DNA from: Cognataquiflexum rubidum
Lineage (GTDB): Bacteria; Bacteroidota; Bacteroidia; Cytophagales; Cyclobacteriaceae
DNA: 64,000 bases
Direction of reading: 5' to 3'
Assembly: GCF_022538115.1 (NCBI RefSeq)
Contig: NZ_JAKZAL010000001.1
Coordinates: forward strand, 186,001-250,000
Shown here: one piece after another, positions 33,301 to 42,977 of the stretch
Numbering within the stretch: the stretch's first letter is position 1
Layout: each line of letters starts with the position of its first letter
Made by a program: the position numbers and the translations under genes
Notes under the pieces: model-generated
The model's database searches: none
Told to the model about the DNA's origin: nothing
The model's input: the letters and a program-made list of their open reading frames with translations, nothing else

Positions 33301-34224
33301 ATGTCACAACTCAGCACCAGACACTTATTAGGCATCAAAGACATCACCGCAGATGATATCCAACTTATTTTTGAGACTGCGGACAACTTCAAAGAAGTCC
33401 TCAACCGCCCGATCAAAAAAGTACCCTCACTGAGAGACATTACCATTGCCAACATATTTTTCGAAAATTCTACCCGCACCAGATTATCCTTTGAACTAGC
33501 CGAAAAGAGGCTCTCTGCCGATGTGATCAATTTTTCTTCTTCCAACAGTTCTGTCAAAAAAGGAGAAACCCTCATCGACACGGTCAATAATATCCTTTCG
33601 ATGAAAGTGGACATGGTCGTGATGAGACATGCAAGTCCGGGTGCCCCGCACTTTCTCTCCAAAAATATACAAGCAAATGTGGTCAACGCAGGAGATGGCA
33701 CACATGAACATCCTACCCAAGCACTTTTAGATGCTTTTTCAATCAGAGAAAAACTTGGAGATGTGGCAGGAAAAAAAGTTGCCATCATCGGAGATATCCT
33801 CCACTCAAGGGTAGCACTATCCAATATTTTCTGCCTGCAAAAACTCGGTGCCGAAGTCATGGTTTGCGGACCGATTACCTTACTTCCAAAACACATCGAC
33901 AGTCTCGGAGTCAAAGTGGAATATGATGTCCAAAAGGCACTTGAATGGTGCGATGTAGCAAACGTCCTCCGCATCCAACTTGAAAGACAACAGATCAAAT
34001 ATTTCCCTTCCCTGAGAGAGTATTCACTTTATTTTGGCATCAACAAAAAGATGCTTGACCGACTTGATAAAAAAATCGTGGTCATGCACCCGGGTCCTAT
34101 CAACAGAGGAGTGGAACTGAATTCGGACGCTGCAGATGGCGAACATTCTATCATCCTTCAGCAAGTTGAAAATGGAGTCGCGATCAGGATGGCAGTATTG
34201 TATCTGCTTGCGGGGGCTAAATAG
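33301..34224 (+). CDS. pyrB: Aspartate carbamoyltransferase catalytic subunit
   Basis: 307 aa. Joins carbamoyl phosphate and aspartate in the second step of pyrimidine synthesis. Signatures: the carbamoyl-phosphate loop STRTRLSFELAEKRL, GDGTHEHPTQALLDAF, and MHPGPINRGVEL at the C-terminal end. The gene is cotranscribed with pyrR and followed by a strong terminator; no pyrI regulatory subunit is adjacent. The carA gene at 46678-47775 encodes part of the enzyme making its substrate. Confidence 0.97.
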   Translation: MSQLSTRHLLGIKDITADDIQLIFETADNFKEVLNRPIKKVPSLRDITIANIFFENSTRTRLSFELAEKRLSADVINFSSSNSSVKKGETLIDTVNNILSMKVDMVVMRHASPGAPHFLSKNIQANVVNAGDGTHEHPTQALLDAFSIREKLGDVAGKKVAIIGDILHSRVALSNIFCLQKLGAEVMVCGPITLLPKHIDSLGVKVEYDVQKALEWCDVANVLRIQLERQQIKYFPSLREYSLYFGINKKMLDRLDKKIVVMHPGPINRGVELNSDAADGEHSIILQQVENGVAIRMAVLYLLAGAK

Positions 34225-34268
34225 AAAAAAATAGAGTGAAACTTTAAGATTTCACTCTATTTTTTTCT
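34223..34268 (+). terminator. Strong terminator after pyrB
   Basis: 19-bp stem AGAAAAAAATAGAGTGAAA / TTTCACTCTATTTTTTTCT, starting at the pyrB stop codon, with T-tracts on both strands. It also stops transcription of the converging lipoprotein gene. Confidence 0.92.
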
Positions 34269-34306
34269 ATCAAAATGAGTCTATCGGTCCAAAATCTCCC
34301 CTTTGA

Positions 34307-35368
34307 TCACTTAAAAATAAATCCTGAGGGGCCTTTCCCTACACTCAAAGTTCTGACTTTTTGACCTGTCGTGCTGAGAATGGAAACTGAGCCTTTTCCT
34401 TGGAAACCATTGTTCTCCGCTACATAAATCTCCTTCCCTTCAATCTTGAATCCGATCCCGTATAGCCCTGAACCCGTAAAAAAAGACCCATTGATGACTT
34501 GTCCGGTATTGACGGATACTTTTGCCACTGCATCAGTATAATCCGGAAAACCGGTAGACGTCACTATAAACAATTCACTCCCCTCTCCCAAGGTGACTAT
34601 TGGAGTTGGGTTGGCCAAAGGGATTTTAACAGTCCTAACAAGAGCATAATTTCCTGGATTGATTTCGTGAAAAATCGCATTGTTTTCATCCTGGGCATAA
34701 AGAAATAACCTTCCTTCGATCTCCAAAAACTGCGTCGGATTTCCCTCCACAGCAACACTAGCCGCCAACGTTTCTGAAGCAATAGAAATCACATCATATT
34801 TTTTGGCCGCAGTACAGGCTACATAAATAAAATTCCCCACCACAATCATTCCTTCAGGACGGCTTGAAACAGCTATCTTTTTAGCGATTGGCCCTCCATT
34901 AAGGTCATTTACCACGGCTACATACGAATCAGGATTGTTGAACCCGGCATCATATGGACCCCAATCGCTGATGAATAGCTTTTGGTTGACAGAAACCAAA
35001 GACCTGGTAATATTCAATCCTAAACTTATGCCTCCAAGAAGACTAAAGTCCTTTGGATTTACAATTTCCACCTTCCCTGTATTGGCGACAAGGTACATTC
35101 TCCCCTCAGCTTCGACCATATCCTCAATCAATCCCCCAAAAGGCCTGCTGTTTTTGGTCCTAAAAATATCTTCTTTGATCACCCCGGTAGATGGATCATA
35201 ATGAAAAACCTCTCCATCATTGACACCAAAAGCACCTTCATTCATGATCAGAACTCCTTTTTCAAATTCACCAACAGGGATATCTGAAGGACCTTTAGTA
35301 TCATCGTTACAGGAAGCGACAAAAAATGTAAGCCAGATCAGTGGCAGGAGCAAGCGTAAATTTTTCAT
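34307..35368 (-). CDS. Surface propeller lipoprotein of the B12 receptor operon (YncE/DUF5074-like)
   Basis: 353 aa from the ATG at 35368; the frame upstream overlaps the receptor. The lipobox is FVASC (Cys about 20). Repeated blade-like segments follow (GKVEIVNPKDFSLLGG, VVGNFIYVACTAAKKYDVIS, AKVSVNTGQVINGSF, GKEIYVAENNGF), consistent with a beta-propeller. Genes like this often follow BtuB-like receptors in Bacteroidetes and may hand over the corrinoid at the cell surface. Its start overlaps the receptor's stop by 4 nt, so it is under the same B12 riboswitch. Confidence 0.85.
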   Translation of the reverse strand: MKNLRLLLPLIWLTFFVASCNDDTKGPSDIPVGEFEKGVLIMNEGAFGVNDGEVFHYDPSTGVIKEDIFRTKNSRPFGGLIEDMVEAEGRMYLVANTGKVEIVNPKDFSLLGGISLGLNITRSLVSVNQKLFISDWGPYDAGFNNPDSYVAVVNDLNGGPIAKKIAVSSRPEGMIVVGNFIYVACTAAKKYDVISIASETLAASVAVEGNPTQFLEIEGRLFLYAQDENNAIFHEINPGNYALVRTVKIPLANPTPIVTLGEGSELFIVTSTGFPDYTDAVAKVSVNTGQVINGSFFTGSGLYGIGFKIEGKEIYVAENNGFQGKGSVSILSTTGQKVRTLSVGKGPSGFIFK

Positions 35369-37272
35369 ATTCTTACATTTAAATTGAGTTGAAAATTTCT
35401 CCCCGGCATCGCACGCAATGGCATGACTTGATAGTCGGTGTTGAATAAGTTGTTGATTTGAAAACCTAGGATTCCATTCAGATTTCGGATTGACCAATTG
35501 TAATTCCCTCCCAAGTCCCAAAGCTGGTATGGGTCTAATCTCCCAGAGCCATCTGTTCCTGAAAACCGCTCTCCTACCAACTGGTAATTTAGAAATGTAC
35601 TGAATGTCCCTTTCCCAACCATAATTATTGACTGGAATTTATGCAAAGGGGTATAGGGGAGTTGATTTCCTTTGCTACGGTCATTTTCTGAAATATCCGT
35701 TTGGTTGATGGCACGGGTCATGGCATAATTAACTTTCATATGGAGATCCCATTCTCCGGCTTTTTGTGTTGCTTCCAATCCATATTCCAAACCTGAATTA
35801 TGAACTTCACGGATATTTTCGGGGGTCCAGACATTCCCTTTGGGAAGCCAAATGATCCAATTGTCTACCTTCATTCTGTATACCGTAATTTTTTGGGAAA
35901 GTTCAAAATTCCCTTTTTTGAAAAGGTGATTTATGCCTGATTCCCCACTCCAGCTCTTTTCGGATTGCAATTCAGGATTGCCGCCCGGAACCCAAAAACG
36001 GTCATTCAATGTCGGAACTTTGAAACTTCTAGCCAAATTGGAAGTGAAATGTATTTGGTGTGACTCATTTCTCCATATTTCCCATTCCCCTCCGACACTT
36101 GGTGTAAATGGGGCCAAGTTTCCCTCAAAAACCAATTGCCTGAGATTGACAGAAAAGCCCAATCTTTCTGAAGGCCGAAAATTGATGGATTGATACAATT
36201 CTACCCTGGATTCTTTTGCCTGATAAGTGCTCAAATTCCCCTGGATTTCTGTTATCCTAAGACCGGATTTTGAATTCCATTTATTGCTGATCTCCCAATC
36301 CAAGTCTCCTGCAAGAAAATATTGGATGGTCTGATTGAATGAATTATTGAATAATTGATCGTCCCTGACCAAGCCACTTTTTAGATTCCAGACTTTATTT
36401 TTCCCAAAATGGAAATAATCCAAAACCAATCTCAGGTTTCGGTCTGATTGAAAATCAATGGTATTGGAACCCATCAGCGGTTGAATTTCACGATTGGTTT
36501 CATTCCACCACACAGACGTGCTGATGAGATTTTTGGGGTTGATGCTCCAAGCCAAGTCCTGCATTGCCCCTGTCTGGTCTAGTCGGCCGTGGCTTTGTCT
36601 TTCGATGGGAGTACCCATTTTGGTAATGTTTCGGAAGAGGAAATCATTTTCAGAAAAATTGCGGTAGATTCTGGTTCTTGCAGAGAATTTATTATCCGAA
36701 AAGGAATATTCTACTTGTTGGTTCCATCTCCCAAAACTCCCAAATACCGACCCAATCCTAACCTGATGATCTTCGTCAAATTTAAGTTTATTGGTCAAAT
36801 GGACTGCCCCGCCGATGGCATCCGTGCCATAAAGTGCTCCTCCACTTCCAAAATGGATAGAAGCATTGTCAAAACCACCTACCGGCAAAATCGAAAAATC
36901 CGACTGCCCAAGCGAAGGGCTGTTGATGGGAAGTCCGTTCCAAAAGACAGCGTTGTGTCCGGCGGATGTCCCGCGCATGGTAAGGGAGGATAGCATTCCC
37001 GATCCATATTGACGAAGAAACAATCCGGTTCTTTGTTGGAGAAAATCCGACAAAGGCAAACCTTGGAAGATTTCAAGGTCTTTTTCGGAAATGTTTTGAA
37101 TGGTACTTCCAAAAGCGTATTTGTCGAGAGAAGGAGAAAAAACCTCCACCGGGGATAAAGCGACCGTGTCTTGACTTGTTATTTCTGTTTCAAGAGAAAT
37201 CTTACTTTCCTTTACAGGATTAACCTCCTGATTAAGAATTGTCTGAAACATAAATACAACCAAGAATATCAA
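35365..37272 (-). CDS. btuB: TonB-dependent outer membrane receptor, vitamin B12 type (BtuB-like)
   Basis: About 635 aa. The plug domain (about 50-160) includes DTVALSPVEVFSPS (TonB-box-like), LSSLTMRGTSAGHNAVFWNGLPINSPSL and FGSGGALYGTDAIGGAV; the barrel follows and ends in NFQLNLNVRI. The start is a TTG at 37272, giving a short hydrophobic leader; ATG at 37251 lacks one. The B12 role comes from the cobalamin riboswitch upstream on the same strand and the divergent BtuFCD-type transporter. It energises uptake through TonB-ExbB-ExbD, which are not in this window. Confidence 0.88.
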   Translation of the reverse strand: MIFLVVFMFQTILNQEVNPVKESKISLETEITSQDTVALSPVEVFSPSLDKYAFGSTIQNISEKDLEIFQGLPLSDFLQQRTGLFLRQYGSGMLSSLTMRGTSAGHNAVFWNGLPINSPSLGQSDFSILPVGGFDNASIHFGSGGALYGTDAIGGAVHLTNKLKFDEDHQVRIGSVFGSFGRWNQQVEYSFSDNKFSARTRIYRNFSENDFLFRNITKMGTPIERQSHGRLDQTGAMQDLAWSINPKNLISTSVWWNETNREIQPLMGSNTIDFQSDRNLRLVLDYFHFGKNKVWNLKSGLVRDDQLFNNSFNQTIQYFLAGDLDWEISNKWNSKSGLRITEIQGNLSTYQAKESRVELYQSINFRPSERLGFSVNLRQLVFEGNLAPFTPSVGGEWEIWRNESHQIHFTSNLARSFKVPTLNDRFWVPGGNPELQSEKSWSGESGINHLFKKGNFELSQKITVYRMKVDNWIIWLPKGNVWTPENIREVHNSGLEYGLEATQKAGEWDLHMKVNYAMTRAINQTDISENDRSKGNQLPYTPLHKFQSIIMVGKGTFSTFLNYQLVGERFSGTDGSGRLDPYQLWDLGGNYNWSIRNLNGILGFQINNLFNTDYQVMPLRAMPGRNFQLNLNVRI

Positions 37273-37517
37273 AATCTTTTGAATTAAATGAAGATCAGCA
37301 CCTATTTAATCCAAAGCCTTTTGTGGAAAATGATTGAGAAGAAAACTGGATGTTTTATAAAAACAATTAAGAATGAAGAATTCTGAATGAAAAAAATTCA
37401 AAATCCAACATTAGAAAGCTATCAACGGATAGTCCCTTTCATCCTAATCATTTTTGTGATAAACAAACTGCCTTTTCCTCAGCCTTTCACCCGAAAGCTT
37501 TGAATATGATGAAAAAT

Positions 37518-37698
37518 GGCAGGTCTCCTGGCTTCCCTGGATTTACCGGCCTTCTCGCACGCCGCAGCGCACAATGGCAATGGAGGTGGGTAAATCACTA
37601 TCCCGGGTTGATCGGGATGGGGTTACAGTTGCGGGGACAGCTTCGGTATTTCACCGAATTCCCTTTTCATCCCGAGAGCCTGATGTAGGTTCGGGAAC
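37518..37698 (-). ncRNA. Cobalamin riboswitch
   Basis: On the minus strand, GGGAATTCGGTGAAATACC, then GAAGCTGTCCCCGCAACTGTAA match the conserved cobalamin core, and GAAGCCAGGAGACCTGCC (37518-37535) is the B12 box. It lies about 245 nt upstream of the TonB receptor, which it would repress when adenosylcobalamin is abundant. A hairpin after the B12 box (AGCTTTC...GAAAGGCT, about 37482-37500) may belong to the expression platform. The divergent transporter has no riboswitch of its own on the plus strand. Confidence 0.93.
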
Positions 37699-37837
37699 CA
37701 TAATTCTGTCACAAACATAGCCAAAGAAATTTTTTGAGCGTCTATCTGGGGTATTATTTTTTGTTCAAATACCATAATAGAAAATAGACTTTGGCTTCGG
37801 GTGTTATATTTGGAAAACATTTGTTGACACTTGCAAG

Positions 37838-39001
37838 ATGAAAATCTCCCTACTTCACTCTTTTTATACTGCCCCCTATTTCATCTTCTTCATTTTTTTT
37901 ATCCTTTTTTCCTGTCAATCTCCAAAAGAAATCAAAGAACTTGACTTGATCGAAATCCCAAATTCATATGCAACGGGCTTTGCTGTTTTTCAGGGGGAAG
38001 GATTTAAAGTGGTTGAGGTCCGACAGGCATTTCCGGATAAACATCCTCCTTTTCATTATTTGGTCAAAGAAATTCCAGATTTGAAATTGGATGAGACTGG
38101 GTTTGATGCCGTTATTTCGCTGCCAATATCGAAGGTGGTGCTGACCTCCACGACACAGGTTCCTCATCTGGACTATTTGGGGGTTTCGGACCTGTTGATG
38201 GGATTTCCTAACCTGGATTTGATTTCATCCCCACAGACAAGAAAATTGATTGATGCCGGAAAAGTGACAGACCTTGGTTCTGGGGCGCAGGCGAATATTG
38301 AGAAGATCATCGAACTCGATCCCGACTGGGTGATGATTTCAACATTGGGAGAAGACCTCAAGAACCTTGAAATTCTCAAATCAGCTAAGATTCCTGCAAT
38401 ACTAAATGGGGAATATGTAGAGCAGCATCCTTTGGGAAGGGCAGAATGGATCAAAATTACAGGAGTATTATTGGGGAAATCCAAAGAAGCCAAAACCATA
38501 TTTTCGCAAATCGAATCGGATTATAATCAAGCTTCGGATTTGGTAAAGGAGTTACCGGAAAGCAAACCAAAAGTAATGGCAGGAGTCATGTATAAAGACA
38601 TCTGGTATGTGCCCGGAGCAGACTCTTGGGGAGCAAGATTGCTGGAAGTGGCAGGTGGTGATTACCTTTTCAAAGACCAAAAAGGAACAGGAAGCGCACA
38701 GTTGAGTTATGAGTATGTGTTGGAAAATGCTCATCAATCAGACTTTTGGTTGGGAGCGGCTGATTTCAAAACTTTGGAAGAAATGGAAAATGCAGATCCT
38801 AGGTATAAACATTTCGATGCCTTCAAACAGGGTAATGTCTATACTTACACCCAAAAAAAGGGGGTAACCGGTGGGTTGGAATACTTTGAGCTTGGATATT
38901 TGAGGCCCGATTTGATACTTCGGGATTTGATCAAAATCTTATACCCGGACCTTTTGCCGGAATATTCCCTTTATTTTTACACCAAACTGGATGAGAAATA
39001 A
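37838..39001 (+). CDS. btuF: ABC transporter substrate-binding lipoprotein, BtuF-like
   Basis: 387 aa. Lipoprotein signal ends in FILFSC near residue 29. Two lobes of a periplasmic binding fold are apparent: ISLPISKVVLTSTTQVPHLDYLG, then LDPDWVMISTLGED, and KVMAGVMYKDIWYVPGADSWGARLLEVAGG. It would capture cobalamin in the periplasm and deliver it to the adjacent permease. The stop overlaps the permease start by 11 nt. The B12 assignment comes from the neighbouring riboswitch and receptor; iron-siderophore proteins are similar in sequence. Confidence 0.85.
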   Translation: MKISLLHSFYTAPYFIFFIFFILFSCQSPKEIKELDLIEIPNSYATGFAVFQGEGFKVVEVRQAFPDKHPPFHYLVKEIPDLKLDETGFDAVISLPISKVVLTSTTQVPHLDYLGVSDLLMGFPNLDLISSPQTRKLIDAGKVTDLGSGAQANIEKIIELDPDWVMISTLGEDLKNLEILKSAKIPAILNGEYVEQHPLGRAEWIKITGVLLGKSKEAKTIFSQIESDYNQASDLVKELPESKPKVMAGVMYKDIWYVPGADSWGARLLEVAGGDYLFKDQKGTGSAQLSYEYVLENAHQSDFWLGAADFKTLEEMENADPRYKHFDAFKQGNVYTYTQKKGVTGGLEYFELGYLRPDLILRDLIKILYPDLLPEYSLYFYTKLDEK

Positions 39002-40022
39002 ACCCACGTGTTTCCTTTTTCTGATAGGCATTTTGATTTGCCTGCTGCTTTTCGCGATGAATCTGGCGAGCGGGTCAGTTTTGATTCCTATTCAGGAAGT
39101 GATGGGGAGATTTGTCGGGGGAGAATTTTCAAAAAGCTCATGGGAGACAATTGTTATTGGATACCGAATTCCAAAAGCATTTACGGCAATCTTGGCCGGA
39201 ATCGGGCTATCTCTGAGCGGGCTTCAGATGCAGACATTTTTCAGAAATCCCCTGGCTGGCCCATATGTATTGGGTGTCAGTTCTGGGGCCGGGTTGGGCG
39301 TAGCATTGTTGATTATGGCAGGATCGGCTTTTGGTTGGTCCATATATTCAGGTGGTTTTGGGATTTGGGCTGTTGTGTTTTCTGCCACTTTAGGATCTAT
39401 TCTGGTCCTTTTGCTGATGAGTCTCACCGCTTGGAAAGTAAAAGACAGCATGACTTTGCTGATCGTGGGCTTGATGTTTGGCTCTGCTGTTTCGGCCTTG
39501 ATTTCGGTTTTGTCGTACTTTTCCGGGGCTGACCAACTGAAGATGTTTACCATTTGGTCTATGGGAAGTCTTGGAAGTACCCAACCTGATCAGCTTGTTG
39601 CCTTCCTTGTTGCAGTTTTATTAGGTTTGCTTCCGCTTTTGGTCAATCTCAAATCTTTCAATGCCATGTTGCTTGGGGAAGCTTATGCGGAAAGTATGGG
39701 AGTCAATGTCCACCGGTTGCGTTGGGCGATGATAGTCAGCACGGGGATTTTGGCGGGATCAGTGACGGCATTCTGTGGACCTATCGCCTTTATCGGCATT
39801 GCCGTTCCACATATGGCGAGGCTTGTTTTTAAAACAGGTGATCACCGGATTCTTTTTCCGGCTTCTGCTTTGATCGGCGCTGCAGTACTTTTGGCATGTG
39901 ATACGATCAGTCAGTTACCCGGCAGTGCACAGACTTTACCAATCAATGCAGTCACTTCTTTGGTAGGAGCGCCTATGGTCATCTGGTTGATTCTGAGGAG
40001 GAATTTCAGTAAGGAGTTTTAA
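38991..40022 (+). CDS. btuC: FecCD-type ABC permease, BtuC-like
   Basis: 343 aa, about ten membrane helices. Family motifs are PKAFTAILAGIGLSLSGLQMQTFFRNPLAGPYVLGVSSGAGLG, GEAYAESMGVNVHRLRW (the coupling loop for the ATPase) and FCGPIAFIGIAVPHMARL. It forms the membrane channel for the BtuF-like protein encoded upstream, with an 11-nt overlap. The ATPase gene follows after 49 nt. Confidence 0.92.
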   Translation: MRNKPTCFLFLIGILICLLLFAMNLASGSVLIPIQEVMGRFVGGEFSKSSWETIVIGYRIPKAFTAILAGIGLSLSGLQMQTFFRNPLAGPYVLGVSSGAGLGVALLIMAGSAFGWSIYSGGFGIWAVVFSATLGSILVLLLMSLTAWKVKDSMTLLIVGLMFGSAVSALISVLSYFSGADQLKMFTIWSMGSLGSTQPDQLVAFLVAVLLGLLPLLVNLKSFNAMLLGEAYAESMGVNVHRLRWAMIVSTGILAGSVTAFCGPIAFIGIAVPHMARLVFKTGDHRILFPASALIGAAVLLACDTISQLPGSAQTLPINAVTSLVGAPMVIWLILRRNFSKEF

Positions 40023-40071
40023 ATAGATGAGAGATTTGAGATTTGAAAAAACGTAACTAACATAATTAACC

Positions 40072-41085
40072 TTGTCAATTCAAAATTCCATATTGCAGGC
40101 AACCGACCTTTCATTAGGTTATAAAAAAGGCAGCAGATCCAATGTCATTGCAGACCATATTTCCTTTTCTTTAGAAAAAGGAAAACTCACCTGTCTGCTT
40201 GGCCCAAATGGTGTTGGTAAATCTACCTTGATCAAGACAATCATGGGACAGATTCCTGCTTTGAAAAATCAGGTCTATTTGGACACAAAACCTACCAATT
40301 CCATTTCAATTAAGGATTTATCCAAAAAAATAGCAGCAGTTCTCACCGAAAAAATCAACAGTGCAAATCTTACCGTAAAGCAAGTTGTGTCTTTGGGAAG
40401 AATCCCACACACAGGTTGGTTGGGGAATTTATCTGTGGAAGATCAGCAAAAAATTGACAAGGCTATCCAATCAACACACATCAATTATATTGAGGAAAGG
40501 TCAATGAATGAGCTCAGTGATGGGCAATTGCAGAAAGTCATGATTGCAAGGGCTTTGGCACAAGATGGGGAAATTTTGATTTTGGACGAACCAACAGCGC
40601 ATTTAGACCTCATCAACAGGTTTGAGATCATGCACCTCCTGCGGGATATTGCAAAGAACGAAAACAAAGCCGTGCTCGTAGTAACCCATGATCTCGATAT
40701 TGCCATTGATACAGCAGATGAATTTTGGCTGATGCAATGCGGCTTGCCTTTGGTCTGTGGAAGTCCGGAAGACCTGATTCTTCAAGGAAAAATCGATCTC
40801 TTGCTTCCCAATGATCGACTCCATTTTGACAAATCTGATGGCAAAGTGCGGGATTCGGCAGAATTTCCATATCCCCACATAGATGGTCCTGAAGATATGG
40901 TGAAGTGGGTGAAGCTCGCTTTGAGAAAAAATGATATCGGGCCCGAAATCATTTCCATAACAATCAAAACAGAAGGCAGTCAAATTGGTTTTTATTTAAG
41001 CGAAAGTACAGATATACGCAAATTTGAAACGATCACTTCCTTAATTACCCATCTCACCACTTTGGCTTACAACAGGAAAAAATAG
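40072..41085 (+). CDS. btuD: ABC transporter ATP-binding protein, BtuD-like, with C-terminal extension
   Basis: 337 aa, TTG start. Walker A is GPNGVGKSTL (about 44-53), Q-loop near 90, signature ELSDGQLQK (LSDGQ for LSGGQ), Walker B ILILDEPTAHLD and H-loop VVTHD. After the ATPase core (about 250) there is an extension of about 85 residues (from HIDGPEDMVKWVK to the end) with no motif I know; some Bacteroidetes homologues share it. It powers the BtuC-like permease. Confidence 0.88.
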   Translation: MSIQNSILQATDLSLGYKKGSRSNVIADHISFSLEKGKLTCLLGPNGVGKSTLIKTIMGQIPALKNQVYLDTKPTNSISIKDLSKKIAAVLTEKINSANLTVKQVVSLGRIPHTGWLGNLSVEDQQKIDKAIQSTHINYIEERSMNELSDGQLQKVMIARALAQDGEILILDEPTAHLDLINRFEIMHLLRDIAKNENKAVLVVTHDLDIAIDTADEFWLMQCGLPLVCGSPEDLILQGKIDLLLPNDRLHFDKSDGKVRDSAEFPYPHIDGPEDMVKWVKLALRKNDIGPEIISITIKTEGSQIGFYLSESTDIRKFETITSLITHLTTLAYNRKK

Positions 41086-41224
41086 AGAAACCTAGATTTT
41101 GAAATAGATACTCAAAATTTGTATTCAGAAAACCTTGAGTTTCTATATTTATCCAAATTGGAGGTTTGTAAATTTTAGATTTTTTTATTTAACTTGTAAG
41201 ACAAACATAAAAATTTTATAAAAC

Positions 41225-42967
41225 ATGAGTTTTGAAATCAAATCATCCGGAGAAGCTTATGATGTGATTATCGTAGGTTCCGGTGCCGGTGGCGGTATGG
41301 CTTCCAAAATTCTTTCTGAAGCAGGTCTATCAGTAGCTGTTCTGGAAGCAGGAGGAGATTTTGACCCGGCAAAAGGGGAAGATAGGACCCAATTGAGACC
41401 ACCTTGGGAATCTCCGAGAAGAGGCAGTGGAACAAGGATCAGGCCCTTTGGAGATTTTGACCAGGCGATTGGCGGTTGGGACATCGAGGGAGAACCTTAT
41501 ACCCATGTAAAAGGAAGCCAATTCGATTGGTTCAGGTCTAGAATGGTGGGTGGTAGGACCAACCACTGGGGCAGGATTTCTCTCCGTTTTGGACCCAATG
41601 ATTTCAAAAGAAGCAGTATTGATGGCATGGGTGATGATTGGCCGATTGGCTATGATGACGTCAAGCCATATTATGATAAAGTAGATAAACTGATCGGAGT
41701 TTTTGGCTCCAAAGAAGGGATTTACAACGAACCGGATGGATTTTTCCTTCCACCTCCAAAGCCTAGGCTACACGAGATGTTTATCATGAAAGGAGCCAAA
41801 AAAGCAAATATGCCGGTAATTCCCGGACGGCTTTCGATGCTTACCCGACCGATTAACAATGAAAGAGGTGTTTGCTTTTTCTGTAACCAATGCAACAGGG
41901 CATGTCAGGCATATGCGGATTTTTCTTCAGGTTCGGTTTTGATCAAGCCTGCCATGAAAAAAGGCAAAGTGGAATTATACACCAATGCCATGGTGAGGGC
42001 TGTGACAACCGATGATTCCGGGAAAGCTACAGGGGTATCCTACATCAGTAAAGTGGACATGAAAGAATACAAGCTCAAATCAAGAGTGGTTGTTCTAGGC
42101 GCATCTGCCTGCGAATCATCCAGGATTATGCTGAACTCGAAGTCCAAAACACATCCAAACGGAATCGGTAACAGCAGTGGGGTGGTAGGAAAATACCTAC
42201 ATGACTCGACAGGTGCAGACAGAATGGGGATTCTTCCCGATCTTATCGATAGAGAAAGGTACAACGAGGATGGAGTCGGAGGTATGCACGTCTACACACC
42301 TTGGTGGCTGGACAATAAAAATCTTGATTTTGCACGGGGCTACCATATAGAATATTGGGGAGGAATGTCCATGCCGTCTTATGGCATAGGTTTTTCGATG
42401 GATACGATGAGGAAATATGTGAAGGATGAATTTGGCAATCCAAGTCCAAACGGCGGATATGGGGAAGGCTTGAAAAAAGATATCCGTAGGTCCTATGGTT
42501 CTATGGTGGGTATGTCGGGAAGGGGTGAAAGTATTCCTAGGGAAACCAATTATTGTGAAATCGACCCAAATGTGGTTGACAAATTCGGCATACCTGTGCT
42601 GCGATTCCATTACAAATGGTCAGACCAAGAAATCAAGCAGGCCAAACACATGCAGGATACCTTTGAGGAAATCCTCACCAATTCCGGTGCGGTTCTATTG
42701 GGAGAGAAACCCGGAGCCGATACCATGTATGGCTTAGCCGGTCCGGGAAGGATCATCCACGAGGTAGGTACAACGAGAATGGGGAATAATCCCGCAACGT
42801 CTGCTTTAAACAGCAATAGCCAAGCCCATGACTGCAAAAACCTGTTTGTGGTGGATGCAGGACCATTTGTTTCCCAAGCTGACAAAAACCCAACTTGGAC
42901 GATTTTGGCCTTGTCTTGGAGAACTTCAGATTTTATCATCAGTGAATTGAAAAAGAAAAACATATAA
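41225..42967 (+). CDS. GMC family oxidoreductase (FAD)
   Basis: 580 aa. FAD-binding N-terminus VIIVGSGAGGGMASKIL, then GGRTNHWGRISLRF. Cysteines in CFFCNQCNRAC (about 219-229) resemble those of gluconate 2-dehydrogenase-type enzymes. The C-terminal motif HEVGTTRMGNNP and NLFVVDAGPF hold the catalytic His/Asn region. It oxidises an alcohol or sugar; the small subunit downstream suggests a gluconate/sugar dehydrogenase. No twin-arginine is present, so export would depend on the partner. Confidence 0.93.
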   Translation: MSFEIKSSGEAYDVIIVGSGAGGGMASKILSEAGLSVAVLEAGGDFDPAKGEDRTQLRPPWESPRRGSGTRIRPFGDFDQAIGGWDIEGEPYTHVKGSQFDWFRSRMVGGRTNHWGRISLRFGPNDFKRSSIDGMGDDWPIGYDDVKPYYDKVDKLIGVFGSKEGIYNEPDGFFLPPPKPRLHEMFIMKGAKKANMPVIPGRLSMLTRPINNERGVCFFCNQCNRACQAYADFSSGSVLIKPAMKKGKVELYTNAMVRAVTTDDSGKATGVSYISKVDMKEYKLKSRVVVLGASACESSRIMLNSKSKTHPNGIGNSSGVVGKYLHDSTGADRMGILPDLIDRERYNEDGVGGMHVYTPWWLDNKNLDFARGYHIEYWGGMSMPSYGIGFSMDTMRKYVKDEFGNPSPNGGYGEGLKKDIRRSYGSMVGMSGRGESIPRETNYCEIDPNVVDKFGIPVLRFHYKWSDQEIKQAKHMQDTFEEILTNSGAVLLGEKPGADTMYGLAGPGRIIHEVGTTRMGNNPATSALNSNSQAHDCKNLFVVDAGPFVSQADKNPTWTILALSWRTSDFIISELKKKNI

Positions 42968-42977
42968 TTCAGGAGCT

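Noticed and set aside
33231-33998. 255-codon ORF on the minus strand
   Set aside because: It lies antisense to pyrB, which has all its catalytic motifs; the reverse frame has no recognisable protein features.
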